From the NCBI RefSeq assembly GCF_030269925.1, contig NC_085128.1, positions 14,076,501-14,140,500 on the forward strand: a stretch of 64,000 nt of DNA, given 5' to 3'. How positions within the stretch are numbered: the first letter of the stretch is position 1; the number at the start of each line of letters is the position of its first letter. This document shows, piece after piece, positions 32,786-42,960 of this stretch. The stretch comes from Bombyx mori. Lineage: Eukaryota; Arthropoda; Insecta; Lepidoptera; Bombycidae. Under the pieces are notes generated by a model that ran no database searches, was not told the DNA's origin, and was given only the letters and a program-made list of their open reading frames with translations. The position numbers and the translations under genes were made by a program.

Positions 32786-33065
32786 TTTTTCCGTACCTAA
32801 TCGTTAGAGGTCACGGGCTCAGCCTAAGATGATTTGCTAACATTAGCTAGGACTAATGTTAGCAAATCCTCTCAGGCTGAGCTGAGGTGGTGGTGAGCTC
32901 AGGCTGAGCTGAGGAGGTGGATCTACCTCCGGATAGGAATCGCGACCCGCTGAGAAGATCCGACGAGAAACTTAGTGAGTTGTGTTTATGGGCTTGAGTT
33001 GTACGTCGAACTCTATTCGACGAGTACAATGAGAACGGTGAACGGTACTTGGAGAGCCCAAAAGG
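32786..33065 (-). mobile_element. S2 (Bm1-like) SINE, rearranged
   Basis: The core CCTCCGGATAGGAATCGCGA and GAAGATCCGACGAGAAACTT identifies S2 on the minus strand. The 3' third is replaced by a long inverted repeat (32,817-32,846 against 32,853-32,882, two mismatches) and a direct repeat of CTCAGGCTGAGCTGAGG. Divergence is high. Confidence 0.65.
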
Positions 33066-33240
33066 ACCGAGAGTAGATCCTTAGAATCCGATAAGATATG
33101 TTTTGGACGATGGCGGCTTTTCGTTGTCACATCGATCGTATATGTGGCGGCCACGATAAGAGGGTTATCGTGACCCGCCGCTTTGTCGAAAAAAAATACC
33201 TATAAAACTGAACTGATTATTTATTTCTTTAAATTGCCTT

Positions 33241-33481
33241 CTGGTAATAGGACCTCTTGTGAGTCTGCACGAGTAGGTACCACCACCTTGCCTATTTTTG
33301 CCGTGAAGCAGTAATGCGTTTCGGTTTGAAGGGTGGAGCAGCAGTTCTAACTGTACTTGAGACCTTAGAACTCTTATCTCAAGGTGGGTGGCGGCATTTA
33401 CGTTGTTGACGTCTATGGGCTCTGGTAACCACTAGGTGGGCTGTGAGCTCGTCCACCCATCTAACCAATAAAAATAAAAAA
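33241..33481 (+). mobile_element. S1 SINE, 5'-truncated
   Basis: CTGGTAATAGGACCTCTTGT to CTAACCAATAAAAATAAAAA. It has a deletion of about 15 bases at TAACCACTAGGTGGGC, where other copies have CACTTAACACCAGG. Confidence 0.85.
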
Positions 33482-33988
33482 TCAACTCACTGTCTATTTT
33501 AGCCGGTCTTCGCAAGCCGATAGGCTAGAACCTGAAAATCAATGCCCACTTTGAAACATAATGTCGAAGTTGCATTAGAATCACGACTATCCCATTCTTC
33601 AGATCAGAATTAAGTCCAGTAGTGAAGGCCACCTTTACAACAAAAACAGAAAAAAATATTCAAAGTCCCGTGTCGACAATAATAATAAAATCAACAAAAT
33701 AAACGCGATATTAAGCTATAAAGGTCATCTTAATCGTGCCTGGAACTCCAGAGAACAGTAAATATAAGACTGTTTAGAATCTAGAACCTCGTACAGCTAT
33801 CGTTAATCTTTCTTCCCTGTATTCTAGAGTACAGTCAGCAGCGCAGATCACGCACAATTATTTACCTTGCCCGACCGGCAATTAGACGATTCCTGCGTTG
33901 ATTGCGGTGGGCTGTGCGGCTCCACTGTAGTACTTAGGTAGCTGGCGATAGTTGCGCTTGTTTGTTTTGTTAGGGCGAGTACGGAATT
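33482..33988. other. No feature seen
   Basis: Unique sequence, somewhat less AT-rich near 33.87-33.95 kb. No coding region recognised. Confidence 0.4.
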
Positions 33989-34130
33989 ACCGTTGTAACT
34001 ATACCTGAGACCTTAGAACTTATGTCTCAAGGTGGGTGGCGCATTTACGTTGTAGATGTCTATGGGCTCCAGTAACCACTTAACACTAGGTGCTCGTCCA
34101 GCCACCTAAGCAATAAAAAAAATAAAAAAA
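33989..34130 (+). mobile_element. S1 SINE, strongly 5'-truncated
   Basis: Only the last 140 bases: ACCGTTGTAACTATACCTGA to CAATAAAAAAAATAAAAAAA. A small deletion removes GGGCTGTGAG near the end. Confidence 0.85.
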
Positions 34131-36021
34131 CTTAATTTAAGTTTGATGGTTTTCACAACAGTGAAATTGTACGATCAGCACGTAAGGGACAAAACTATTT
34201 TTTGTTTTCACAATACAGCTTCGTAACCAGTAACGCCATCGAAGATTTTTAATTTTTCATAAGATTCGAGCGTGCCACTTGACAGACTTGAAGTTGTCTG
34301 CATCTGGCGCGAATTTTTAAACGTGCAAATCAATGAAGTAGGAAACCTATGGAAATGAAACGTCAACCAAAATTTCGTAGTGCTGTACAAAAGATTTCAA
34401 TGTTATCAGGTTTTATCGATAAACGTTCTTGGCTCATTTTATTTTAAATATTGTTGAGTATTATTTATTTGTAGAATTTATACTTTAATGGGAAGTAAGT
34501 AGGTATATTGTTATGTGCAAATATGATATGATTTAGATGGGTGAAATCTAAGACAAGTTCGTCCTTCGAATTTGCCAAGTAAACGATATGATGATTTTTA
34601 AAAGTTGCTACACTGATTTTATAAAGTTGTCGTTTGTCGCAAAACATAAAGATATGGCGTAGTTCAAAGCCATCAGCCCATTTCTAGCATGCTAAATGTT
34701 ATCGTATTTTGAGTACGTGTTTTTCTTAGACTATTACAATCTATTTTAATTGTTTTGCTGACTCTAAAGTCCGTAACATACTACCGCAGCGCACCCCAAG
34801 GAAGGTGCGCCGCACCATTTGAATCACTTTCGCTTGAGAGTGATTCAAATTTTAAACTTATCAAGGGACCGCGTGAAAAAAAAAACACCTACAGAACATT
34901 TATTCATTAATTACAAACGTCATTCCTTGTGACTTCCTCTCTAAAATCACTTAATTATTAAATATTTAACAAATTTACAATAGTGTTTTACTCACTGCGG
35001 AATAAAACTATTTTATTTAAATAGTTCCGAAGAGATTTTGTCGGTAGCCTTTTTCCCGAAATATCTAAACAGAATGTCTAAATATGTTTTGATGACATAT
35101 TTTAAAGTGGTATTTATGATTAGTGTCATGATCAATAGATTCCGACCGAAAAATGGATTTTTCGGATGAGGGCTCCATAATAAATTTAAATACATATAGA
35201 TAATAGTTTTAGGGCATCGAATTTCTTGAGATCCTATAAAATACGTTTTAATTATTATTTTTGTATGTTTTAAGCATGATAAATTATGAAATTTTATATA
35301 ATCAATCATATTAAATCGATATCAAAGTCAATAAATAATGTACAACCCAAAACAGACGGCCGAACTGACGTGACAATGACATTTGGCGCGCTAAACATGG
35401 CGGATTTTCGGCCTCATTAGACGGAGACGGAGATATTTACGTATATTCATGTTTCATTTTATGTACGCACTGAAATACTGTTATATTGTTTTCCTGCGAG
35501 TTAAAGTGCTGAGTAAGAACGAGATAGATATATGTTTATGTATGTGCCTTCAAAATGGGTGCTATTTATATAAGCAATTGTACGTATAGAACAATATGTC
35601 GTGTCCCTACTATATAGGTCTATGGTGCAAATAGAAAGGTTTCTCGAGACGATACAGATATACATATAGTTATTTGCACGATAATAGACGCGTTAGAATT
35701 TTGTTGAAACATTTATATTGCGCATTTAACTTTTATGCAAATTTAATGTACATCTAAGAATTCGTTATCGTGGTATTAACGAGACTGCAAAGCTACTTTT
35801 GAGATGTTTTTATTTGACTTCTGCTGTTGAGTTGAATACGTCAAACTTGTTTGATTTGGTCAAACAGCGGACTTCATTGGGGTTGGATTTTAAACAGATT
35901 TAACCATCATAAGTTTTGAGGATTTAAAATGGTTAACATTATAAATTGGGCACCATCTTTATTAGCAGAGCAGACCAGAGAGAGCTAGATAAAAAAGTCA
36001 TAGATATACTAGAATGCATTA
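34131..36021. other. AT-rich; stem-loops at 34.79-34.85 kb
   Basis: ATTTGAATCACT (34,817) pairs perfectly with AGTGATTCAAAT (34,839), and GCGCACC (34,789) with GGTGCGC (34,804). Near 35,350-35,410 a stretch (GACGTGACAATGACATTTGG, CTAAACATGGCGGATTTTCG) is GC-richer and resembles a promoter/5' UTR, but its frame stops after a few codons. No gene called. Confidence 0.4.
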
Positions 36022-36033
36022 GGGCATACATGC
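36022..36033. repeat. Target duplication, left, of truncated R1-clade LINE
   Basis: GGGCATACATGC here and GGGCATACTTGC at 36,896-36,907, one mismatch, directly flank the 5' truncation and the 12-base poly(A). Confidence 0.8.
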
Positions 36034-36516
36034 TCGAGGCGGTTAGCCAACCCCACGTGGGGTCTACGGACCGTCGAGGCAGTTTACCCAGTCTTTTATG
36101 ACTGGGTGAATCGTGGCCGAGGACGCCTCACCTTCCGTCTGGTGCAGGTGTTGACTGGGCACGGATGCTTCGGGAAGTACCTGCACCGGATAGGAGCTGA
36201 GCCGACGACGAGGTGCCACCATTGTGGACACGACCTGGACACGGCGAAGCATACGCTCGCTGTCTGCCCCGCTTGGGAGGTGCAGCGCCGTGTCCTTGTC
36301 GCAAAGATAGGACCAGACTTGTCGCTGCCTAGCGTCGTGGCGTCGATGCTTGGCGGCGACGAGTCTTGGAAGGCTATGCTCGACTTTTGCGAGTGCACCA
36401 TCTCGCAGAAGGAGCCGGCGGGGCGAGTGAGGCAAAGCTCTCCTCACTACGCAGAAACCCGCCGCCGCCGAGCAGGGGGTCGGGACCGGGGTCCCGTCCG
36501 TAACCCGGCCCCCTAA
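36034..36516 (+). pseudogene. R1-clade ORF2 C-terminal fragment with CCHC motif
   Basis: The frame opens at the truncation with SRRLANPTWGLRTVEAV and continues through RGRLTFRLVQVLTGHGCFGK to a TAA at 36,514-36,516. It carries the C-terminal zinc knuckle CHHCGHDLDTAKHTLAVC (C-x2-C-x8-H-x4-C) of R1-clade proteins, then ESWKAMLDFCECTISQKE. It aligns along its whole length with the last 155 or so residues of ORF2 of the 6.8-kb element, with substitutions. The endonuclease and RT are absent, so it cannot act alone. No start codon is expected. A 200-codon frame on the other strand is a shadow caused by high GC. Confidence 0.85.
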
Positions 36517-36895
36517 GAGCTTCGGGCTCCACCCGCTTTGTGCGGGGAGGAACCTAGGCGTGGGGCGGCATGGTAGGTTGCGTTCCCCCGACCGCTCCGG
36601 GGGAAGGTGTAGCGCGGCACTATCAATTGGGCTCTTGGCCCGTCGATCGAGGGAACCGGCGGTCATGTTGCTGGCGGCCGCCGGTCCCGCGTCTGGGGGA
36701 CGGTGGGATGGATGTAATGTGCTCTGCGTAAACCCTGTCCCGCCGTCTCAATAGCTCCGACTGGGTTCCCGCCCGGTCCGGGGTAGGGCGCCGGCTGTGA
36801 GTGGCAGGAGTTTTTAGTGATGTGCGACTCCCACATACCCCACCTGCCGTGCGGGTGGGGATCCGGCGATTTTCTCCGGTGGTAAAAAAAAAAAA
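36034..36895 (+). mobile_element. R1-clade LINE, 5'-truncated insertion
   Basis: This is the 3' end of a relative of the 50-57 kb LINE, in the opposite orientation: the ORF2 C-terminus, a 367-base 3' UTR and 12 A. A 12-bp target duplication with one mismatch flanks it. The 3' UTR ends with a hairpin CCCCACC..GGTGGGG (36,838-36,860) 23 bases before the poly(A). It is strongly GC-rich against the AT-rich flanks. Different 3' UTR sequence but similar protein points to a sister subfamily rather than a copy of the same one. Confidence 0.88.
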
Positions 36896-36907
36896 GGGCA
36901 TACTTGC

Positions 36908-38349
36908 ACTATAGCTTTAACAATAAGAATGATGCCACTAGCTGCTACTAGCTTTCGAAAAAAATCTTTACTTTCCAACTTAAAAGGTTTGAAAATAGGT
37001 GACAAGGTTTTTATGAAGCAACAACTTCTTAACCTAGCTTAAGAACGACCTTAATTTGTAAATGAGTTTTTCAAAGAAAATTACGTGTTTCTTTTATTGG
37101 CATTCAACATCTAAATCGGGCTAAATCGCGGCGTTCTCCTCCTGCTATAAGAATTACAGCGAACAGCGAATTATTTATATTAATTGTTACCACCAATAAT
37201 TTTGATAAATTGCTCTGCACGGTTCTGTAAGTGGTTACCGAAGATACGAAATCGAGGTGTCAATTATATGACGGATGTTCGTTCACACTAGAACGTATTG
37301 TAATTTTTTTCGTAAGGAGCAAGCATGATAATAGTACCTATCTATGAGTGCGCATAATAGACCACAAGCAGATTAACATCATATTTAAAACTTAATTTTC
37401 AGCGGCTGGCTTTAGAAGAAAGCTTAAAGCTCTGTGTAACTTTTTAAAACATTTATATGAAACAGGATTAATTTCTACGAATAGACTACATCAGAAAATC
37501 ATTGTAGTCGTGTAAACAAAAACATTAATTTCATTCAAATTAATTTCATGTGTCTATCGGTAAGCGTGGATGTACCTTTGGATATCCCTTCAATTTAATC
37601 TGACAAGCAATAAATGACTACGTTGTAGTAAATAGAAAAGAACTATTTAAATAAGCTTAATCGGTGTTACATGATAACGTTCGATTGGTCACAAAAGTGC
37701 TAGATACAACTCGAGTCACAATGAACGTATATTCACAAGAGAATATTACATTAATGGATACAATCGCCGCGGGGGTACTGCGATCCCGACTGACATCGAA
37801 CGATACGCGACCGATTGGTACAAATTCCGTTTGATCAATTTAAATGTTATATGATCCTAATATTACGCATGTGAACCGCTAATTGCAACATATATTTATT
37901 GTTTCAACAAATTGAAATGAAACATAGAATGTAAATTCCAAACTTATCTCAATATGTCATTGGATACTGCATTAAAGTTGTTTTAGCTTTTAAGGAGATT
38001 AGATAAAAAAAAACAATATATTTTATGTGTCCTTGTGTGGGTGGTGAGATATATCTTAGATTAGATTCGTATACTATTGTACAGATGATAATTTTATGAA
38101 GATATTTGTAATTTTGTATTATAGGACGTAGATATTTAAGATGATTTAATTTAATTTAATTTAATAATTGTATTTAACATTATTTTGACGATTACGAATA
38201 TCTCGCTACCTTTCTCGCATGATAACCGCTCGTTTTTTAAAATAGAAATGCATTTATTCAAGTACGCTTTTTCAGTTATTTCTTCCGTGAATGCACTCCC
38301 CGTGGTTGAGGTTTAAATGGACTGTATGCAATAATAATAATTTTATGAA
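36908..38349. other. No feature seen apart from (TTTAA)n
   Basis: AT-rich unique sequence. TTTAATTTAATTTAATTTAA at 38,146 is a short simple repeat. No coding region recognised. Confidence 0.45.
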
Positions 38350-38470
38350 ATTTGTGAGTTGATGCACAAAAGATTAACCGTGCACTAACATGCCCAGCGT
38401 TTTGTGTAAGTGGGCTTAAGTTTCTGTGGGCGGTCGCCCTCTTCACGACTCGACAATTCTCGGTGATGGA
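38350..38470 (-). repeat. Unclassified dispersed repeat R, copy 2
   Basis: TTTGTGAGTTGATGCACAAA, GGGCGGTCGCCCTCTTCACG and CTCGACAATTCTCGGTGATG are the reverse of the 12.86-12.99 kb repeat in matching order. Confidence 0.6.
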
Positions 38471-39175
38471 AGAAATTACGAACCACAATCCGGATAGCGA
38501 TTATATATCTCGCTTTCGCACAGCTACAGGTATCAGAACTACCCACTTATGCAGATTAATTACTTTATTTAATGCCAGGTTTATGCGGTTCCTTTCACTT
38601 GCATCTTTCGGCGGTAATTTAAATAATGTCACAGATTATATACATTCATATGCAAATATCAAATAAGGATTTTATATGTTGGTAATATTTTGCAATATCA
38701 TAACTAGAGGGCGTTACCGGGCACTTTAGTAGGTTTACTGCTAAGAAAAATGGCCGAAAATTACAAGTCATGCTTTTTTTTAAATAGTGTTTACATCACA
38801 CAGAATATTTACAACATTTATTAAATGGTCATAATAAGATAATGATGACTCGAATTAGAAGAAACAGGTCTGCATAACGAATGACTGATCAAGGTAAAGA
38901 TTAGCGTTCTTCTGATGTGACCAATTGAAATAAGTACCAAGTGGATCATCTTATTAGATTTCGCCTACAGCCGTGTAGTATCGGCGTTCGCTTAGGACAT
39001 GTACAATGTACATTCTTGTTTGAACGTTTGTTTACTTTTGAAACTGGAACTATGTGGAACGAGAATTGGCTTCCGCGTTTCTAGAAGTTACTGGAATGCA
39101 CATTTGAATTTATTTCGATTCGGTATTATATTTAATGTATTTAATGTTCAGCTAGTAAGAATGGTCATTTTATAG
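38471..39175. other. No feature seen
   Basis: AT-rich unique sequence; a 67-codon frame at 38,463-38,666 has no recognised content. Confidence 0.4.
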
Positions 39176-39336
39176 TTTTTTTACTACTGCTTGGACGGGT
39201 AACGAGCTCACGGTCCACTTGGTGTTAAGTAGCTACCGGGGCCTATAGGCATCAACAACGTAAATGCATCGTTCTGTCTCATTTCTGTAATACTACGGCT
39301 GCCTCACCCTTCAAGCCGGAATGCATTAATACTTTG
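39176..39336 (-). mobile_element. S1 SINE, decayed
   Basis: CTTGGACGGGTAACGAGCTC, CACTTGGTGTTAAGTAGCTA and ACGGCTGCCTCACCCTTCAA align with the reversed S1 body; the 5' part is lost. Confidence 0.75.
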
Positions 39337-39396
39337 CTTTGGGGTTAACAAAACGCCAGCACCATATGTAAAGGAAATGAGCGTTATACATTCTGT

Positions 39397-39740
39397 GTAT
39401 GTGTGAGTGCTCTGAAGAATTGTTTGAGATAATACCATCATCTCGTTTTTACCATCGCACCGCTCGCCACCGGAGTAGAGTTCATCCATACTACCTGGAG
39501 CCACTGCGGTCATCCACAGTGCGTTTCCAGAGGTCTTTTTTGCCACGTACCATCCGGCTTTGGAATGAGGTATTTCCCGAGCGCTATGACATATCCTTCT
39601 TCAAACGAAGCTTGTGGAGAATATTAAGCGGTAGGCAGCGGCCTGGCTCTGCCCCTGTCATTGCTGAAGTCCACGGGCGACGGTAACCACTCACCATCGG
39701 GTCGACCGTATACTCGTCTGCTTGCAAGGGCAATAAAAAA
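39397..39740 (+). pseudogene. LT1 LINE tail with RT C-terminus
   Basis: The plus frame reads CSEELFEIIPSSRFYHRTAR, then HRSRVHPYYLEPLRSSTVR and FLPRTIRLWNEVFPERYD, ending SGRQRPGSAPVIAEVHGRR with a stop. Compared with the 20.6-kb copy, 12 bases (four codons) are deleted in frame after WNE. The frame is otherwise intact and has Trp where the 20.6-kb copy has a stop. The 3' tail CTTGCAAGGGCAATAAAAAA and an A-rich run follow. It is 5'-truncated, so no catalytic domain. Confidence 0.75.
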
Positions 39741-39756
39741 ACAAGTAAAAAAAAAA

Positions 39757-40432
39757 GTACGATCATTTGAAATAAATCAAGCTTCTTTGTTAGCGTGGTG
39801 TGATGTTTTTTGGTGTTTGAAATACCATCATTTTTAGAAATATAATCACGGTAAAACTTTACAAATGGAGTTATAGATAAATTATTTTCAATAGTTGACA
39901 CAATGAAAGTGCCATAACAAGTAAGGACTCACAGACAATATTTTAACGAAATAGCCACTCTCGCAAATCTCGCATTATGCAAAAATATTCGTTTTTGGTA
40001 CGCATCACTAAAGTGAATAGATTTAACAATATCAAAGAAGCGTTTTCCTCCAAAACGGAAGGGAACAAAATATTTATATTGCTCGCTGCTAACGCGTTCC
40101 TACGAGTGTATCACGCGAATTTCAAATAACGTTCACCCATCTCAATACACCCGTTCGCATAAAAGACAATTACTTAAAAAAAAAGCACTTAATAAAAACC
40201 GACGCTATTCTGCTTCGCGTTAAGTAAAAAGCTTTTTGTGACGGCATAATAACAGTATCAAGGCCTCGTCGCATACATTTTTCACTCGGTGCTATTATGC
40301 GCGCACACGCTGCCTGTTAATGAAGTGGTCGCCGGGGGACGAGTCTGTGTGACGTCACGTGAATTTAAGAAAAGAGAACGAAAGAAAGAAGAGAAAAAGA
40401 AAAAAAAAAGAAAACCAAAACAAAACAAACAA
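39757..40432. other. AT-rich; purine tract at 40,366-40,440
   Basis: Nothing coding is recognised. From 40,366 about 75 bases on this strand are almost all A and G, then A and C (AAGAAAAGAGAACGAAAGAA ... AACAAACAAAAAG). This low-complexity tract opens short spurious frames on both strands. Confidence 0.55.
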
Positions 40433-40505
40433 AAAGCAAAAACTTTGTACTTATTCCTTTTTACGAAAATTGCGGGGACGGTGGAGTATGAAATTTTCCA
40501 CACTC
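40433..40505 (+). mobile_element. Helitron family A, 5' fragment
   Basis: AAAGCAAAAACTTTGTACTT, CCTTTTTACGAAAATTGCGG and GGAGTATGAAATTTTCCACA match the first 75 or so bases of family A. This is the only plus-strand family-A piece here. It is cut off where a family-E Helitron begins. Confidence 0.7.
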
Positions 40506-40506
40506 A

Positions 40507-40756
40507 TCTATACTAATATATAAATCCACAGTAGTTTTTACGGATGTTTCGTTATAACTACCGAACCATGCATCCGATTGACTTGAAATTTGGTATTCAT
40601 ATAGAAAATACATGTACTTAATGGATAGGCTAATATTTATATGAGTGTTGGACTCCCGACACCAGTTACGGGGGCGTTAATGATGAGAATCTTTGTGGGG
40701 GTGAGAAATAATAATGTTAATTTTAAATGCCCAGCGAAGCGGACGGTTACAGCTAG
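40507..40756 (+). mobile_element. Helitron family E
   Basis: Starts TCTATACTAATATATAAATC after an A and ends AGCGGACGGTTACAGCTAG followed by T, so the A^T target and CTAG end both fit. It is 250 bases and non-coding. It lies directly against the family-A fragment. Confidence 0.85.
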
Positions 40757-41044
40757 TAGTTTATATAGAGAGAGAGTGCAGAATGTTAATAATTTTTTCT
40801 AAAATATGTATAAAAAATCAAAAATTAAAGTAGAAAAGGGAAAAAGAAGAGGAGATAGCAAAATTGGTTTAAAAACTACAATTAGAGTTATATAAAAGTT
40901 TTTAGAAGTGACCATAGTATTTGAAATCGTCGAAACGACTGTCTAATAATTCAATCTGATAAATGGATATATCTGTCGAATACTGTTGGAAAAGTTAGCG
41001 GAATCGTCATGAATTTATTAAGTTATATTATCATGTTTTTGCAA

Positions 41045-41336
41045 TCTATATATATAAAAATGAATTGCTGTTCGTTAGTCTCGCTAAAAATCCGAGAACG
41101 GCTCGACCGATTTGGCTAATTTTGGTCTTTAATTATTCGTGGAAGTCCAGAGAAGGTTTAAAAGGTGAATAAATATGAAAATACTCGGAATTATATAAAA
41201 ACAAATAATTTTGTTTTTGCTTTCGTCCGTCCCCCGTCGGACGGATTCCTTTTGTTTGTTTTAAGTTTATTTTATACAAAACTTTAGGTCTTTTATTTAT
41301 CGACTGAGGCACTACGAAGTCTGACAGGTCAGCTAG
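41045..41336 (+). mobile_element. Helitron family B, copy 3 (long form)
   Basis: Starts TCTATATATATAAAAATGAA after an A and ends CAGGTCAGCTAG followed by T. Between GAAAATACTCGGAAT and TTAGGTCTTTTATTTATCGA it carries about 100 bases absent from the 7.2-kb copies, including TCGTCCGTCCCCCGTCGGAC. Confidence 0.85.
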
Positions 41337-41519
41337 TTTAATATAAATTTCATTGCACCTACCACTATTTTGTGTGCACTACCTTTGGTTGACTGGTAAG
41401 AATGCCTTAGACATTAAGTCCGCCAATGTAAAATTTACATGAAGTGTAATAAATAAATAAATATTGAAAAAAAAATGTGTTGCTGTTGCTGTCTTTAATT
41501 TAGGTAGCCTTGAATTAGT

Positions 41520-41790
41520 CGTGGGATAAATGATTGTGCCCTACATATGCCGGTGTTCAAATCCCGCATGCAGGTACTGATCTAATGAAATTATTCAGTA
41601 CCTCAGTTTACTAACAAGTTCCGCAAGGAATAAAATCGTGTGATTAGTATTAAGCCCGCAAAAATTATAATGTGTCATTACTGACCATCTTATGCGCTCG
41701 TAAGGGAAGGTACCACGACCCTTCTAATTGCTGTCACGAAGCAGTAGTGTATTTCGGGTCGAAGGGTAGGACTACGTGGTAGGTGCCAAG
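41520..41790 (+). mobile_element. S1 SINE, head and part of body, decayed
   Basis: CCGGTGTTCAAATCCCGCAT is a well-kept B-box region. The linker (AATGAAATTATTCAGTACCT ... AGCCCGCAAAAATTATAATG) and a decayed body (GAAGCAGTAGTGTATTTCGG) follow. The end is lost beyond about 41,790. Confidence 0.7.
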
Positions 41791-42584
41791 TAGGTGGTAG
41801 GTGTAGGTTAAATAGTATGTTGAGACGAATGGAGAATTGTGCTGTAAATTTCTGATAGTTGTATTTTTTTTATGTCAATTTCCATTGATTTCCATGTCAA
41901 ATCGTTTTTGAGTTATTTTTAGTTTAATAATTTTATCTTTGTTAGTGTTGATAAATAAATAAACAAAAAGTACTTTTATTAATAATGTTTTATAATTATT
42001 ATTGTGTTAATAATAACTGTCCCAAACAAGTAACATATTATATTCGATTGTATATCATTAAAATAGTAAAAAATATAGTTACACAAAATTAGTAAAAGAG
42101 TCTGTAATACAAAAATAGTTCTGAAATTAAAATAAGATTGATGATATCGTTTAAGATTAGCTGTCTGGTGTACAATAAAAATGGTTCAATTAAAACAATA
42201 AAAGATAGCATTGTGCCTTAATTCAGAAAACAAAGATATTTTGTTAAAGTTTTTAGGGTTCTTTATTATTATTATATATATTTATTTACTTACCGGCCAA
42301 ATGTTACGGTATTAGCTGTAACTATCAATAAGATATTGTTGAAATTATTCAAGCACCATAATATATTGATGGTAACTATGTCAGAAAAATTTATGAAACA
42401 TCAAGCAAAACTACACAGTCGCAAAATCACAGAAAAATATAGTACATTTCTTATCGTTATTTTTCTTATTTCGGTTAAGAAATTCATCTTTATTTAGCAA
42501 TGGATCTTGTCTCTGATATGTTTATTTCAAAAGAAATGTCTGTGTTCATTTGTAAGTAACTTAGTGCGAAGTTGAGTCGAAATT
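41791..42584. other. No feature seen
   Basis: AT-rich unique sequence without recognisable coding or repeats. Confidence 0.45.
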
Positions 42585-42960
42585 TCATCGATTCACGCTC
42601 ACGGCATTATGGGACCGAACCCCATCGTAGGTTGCTTTGTTTGCACGATAATTTTCTATCATGAATAAGTGGCTTATTACATATCTTCCTACTCCTTCAG
42701 TCGATCGCTCATTGCTGAGCATCGTGATGCGCCCGCCTGTGACCTTTTTTGTAATTTGTAGCCACTTGTGTCGGTCAGTGGCACAGTGAAATGCGTGGCT
42801 CAGTTTCGTGTCCAGATGCTCGGACACTTGGTCACTCCATCTTTTTTGGCTCCAACCTCTGGATCGTCTTCCATCCACTTTACCCATCACTATGAGTCTC
42901 TGCAGGTTGTCAGAGGGTTTTCTTGACCAAAATATTGGAGCACTCTATATAGGCATATGG
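42585..42960 (-). pseudogene. LINE pol C-terminal tail (LT3), copy 1
   Basis: The minus-strand frame reads DNLQRLIVMGKVDGRRSRGW, then SQKRWSDQVSEHLDTKLSHA and HCATDRHKWLQITKKVTGG, staying open to 42,585. The pattern GK-GRRSRG-SPKRWSDQ...DR--W is the C-terminal end of a LINE endonuclease/RT. Upstream, the FGH-type segment continues only in another frame, so there is a frameshift near 42,920. No catalytic domain is present. It is the same family as 47.5 kb, in the same orientation. Confidence 0.65.

Noticed and set aside
36443..36453. CCTCACTACGC inside the 36-kb LINE fragment, the same 11 bases as the target duplication at 50 kb
   Set aside because: It lies in the coding end of a different copy and is not at a junction; most likely coincidence.
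36064..36666. 200-codon minus-strand frame at the truncated LINE
   Set aside because: It is antisense to the conserved ORF2 C-terminus and depends on GC-rich composition.
41550..41575. B-box-like GTGTTCAAATCCC as a tRNA gene
   Set aside because: It is followed by the S1 linker and no cloverleaf can be closed; it is a SINE head.
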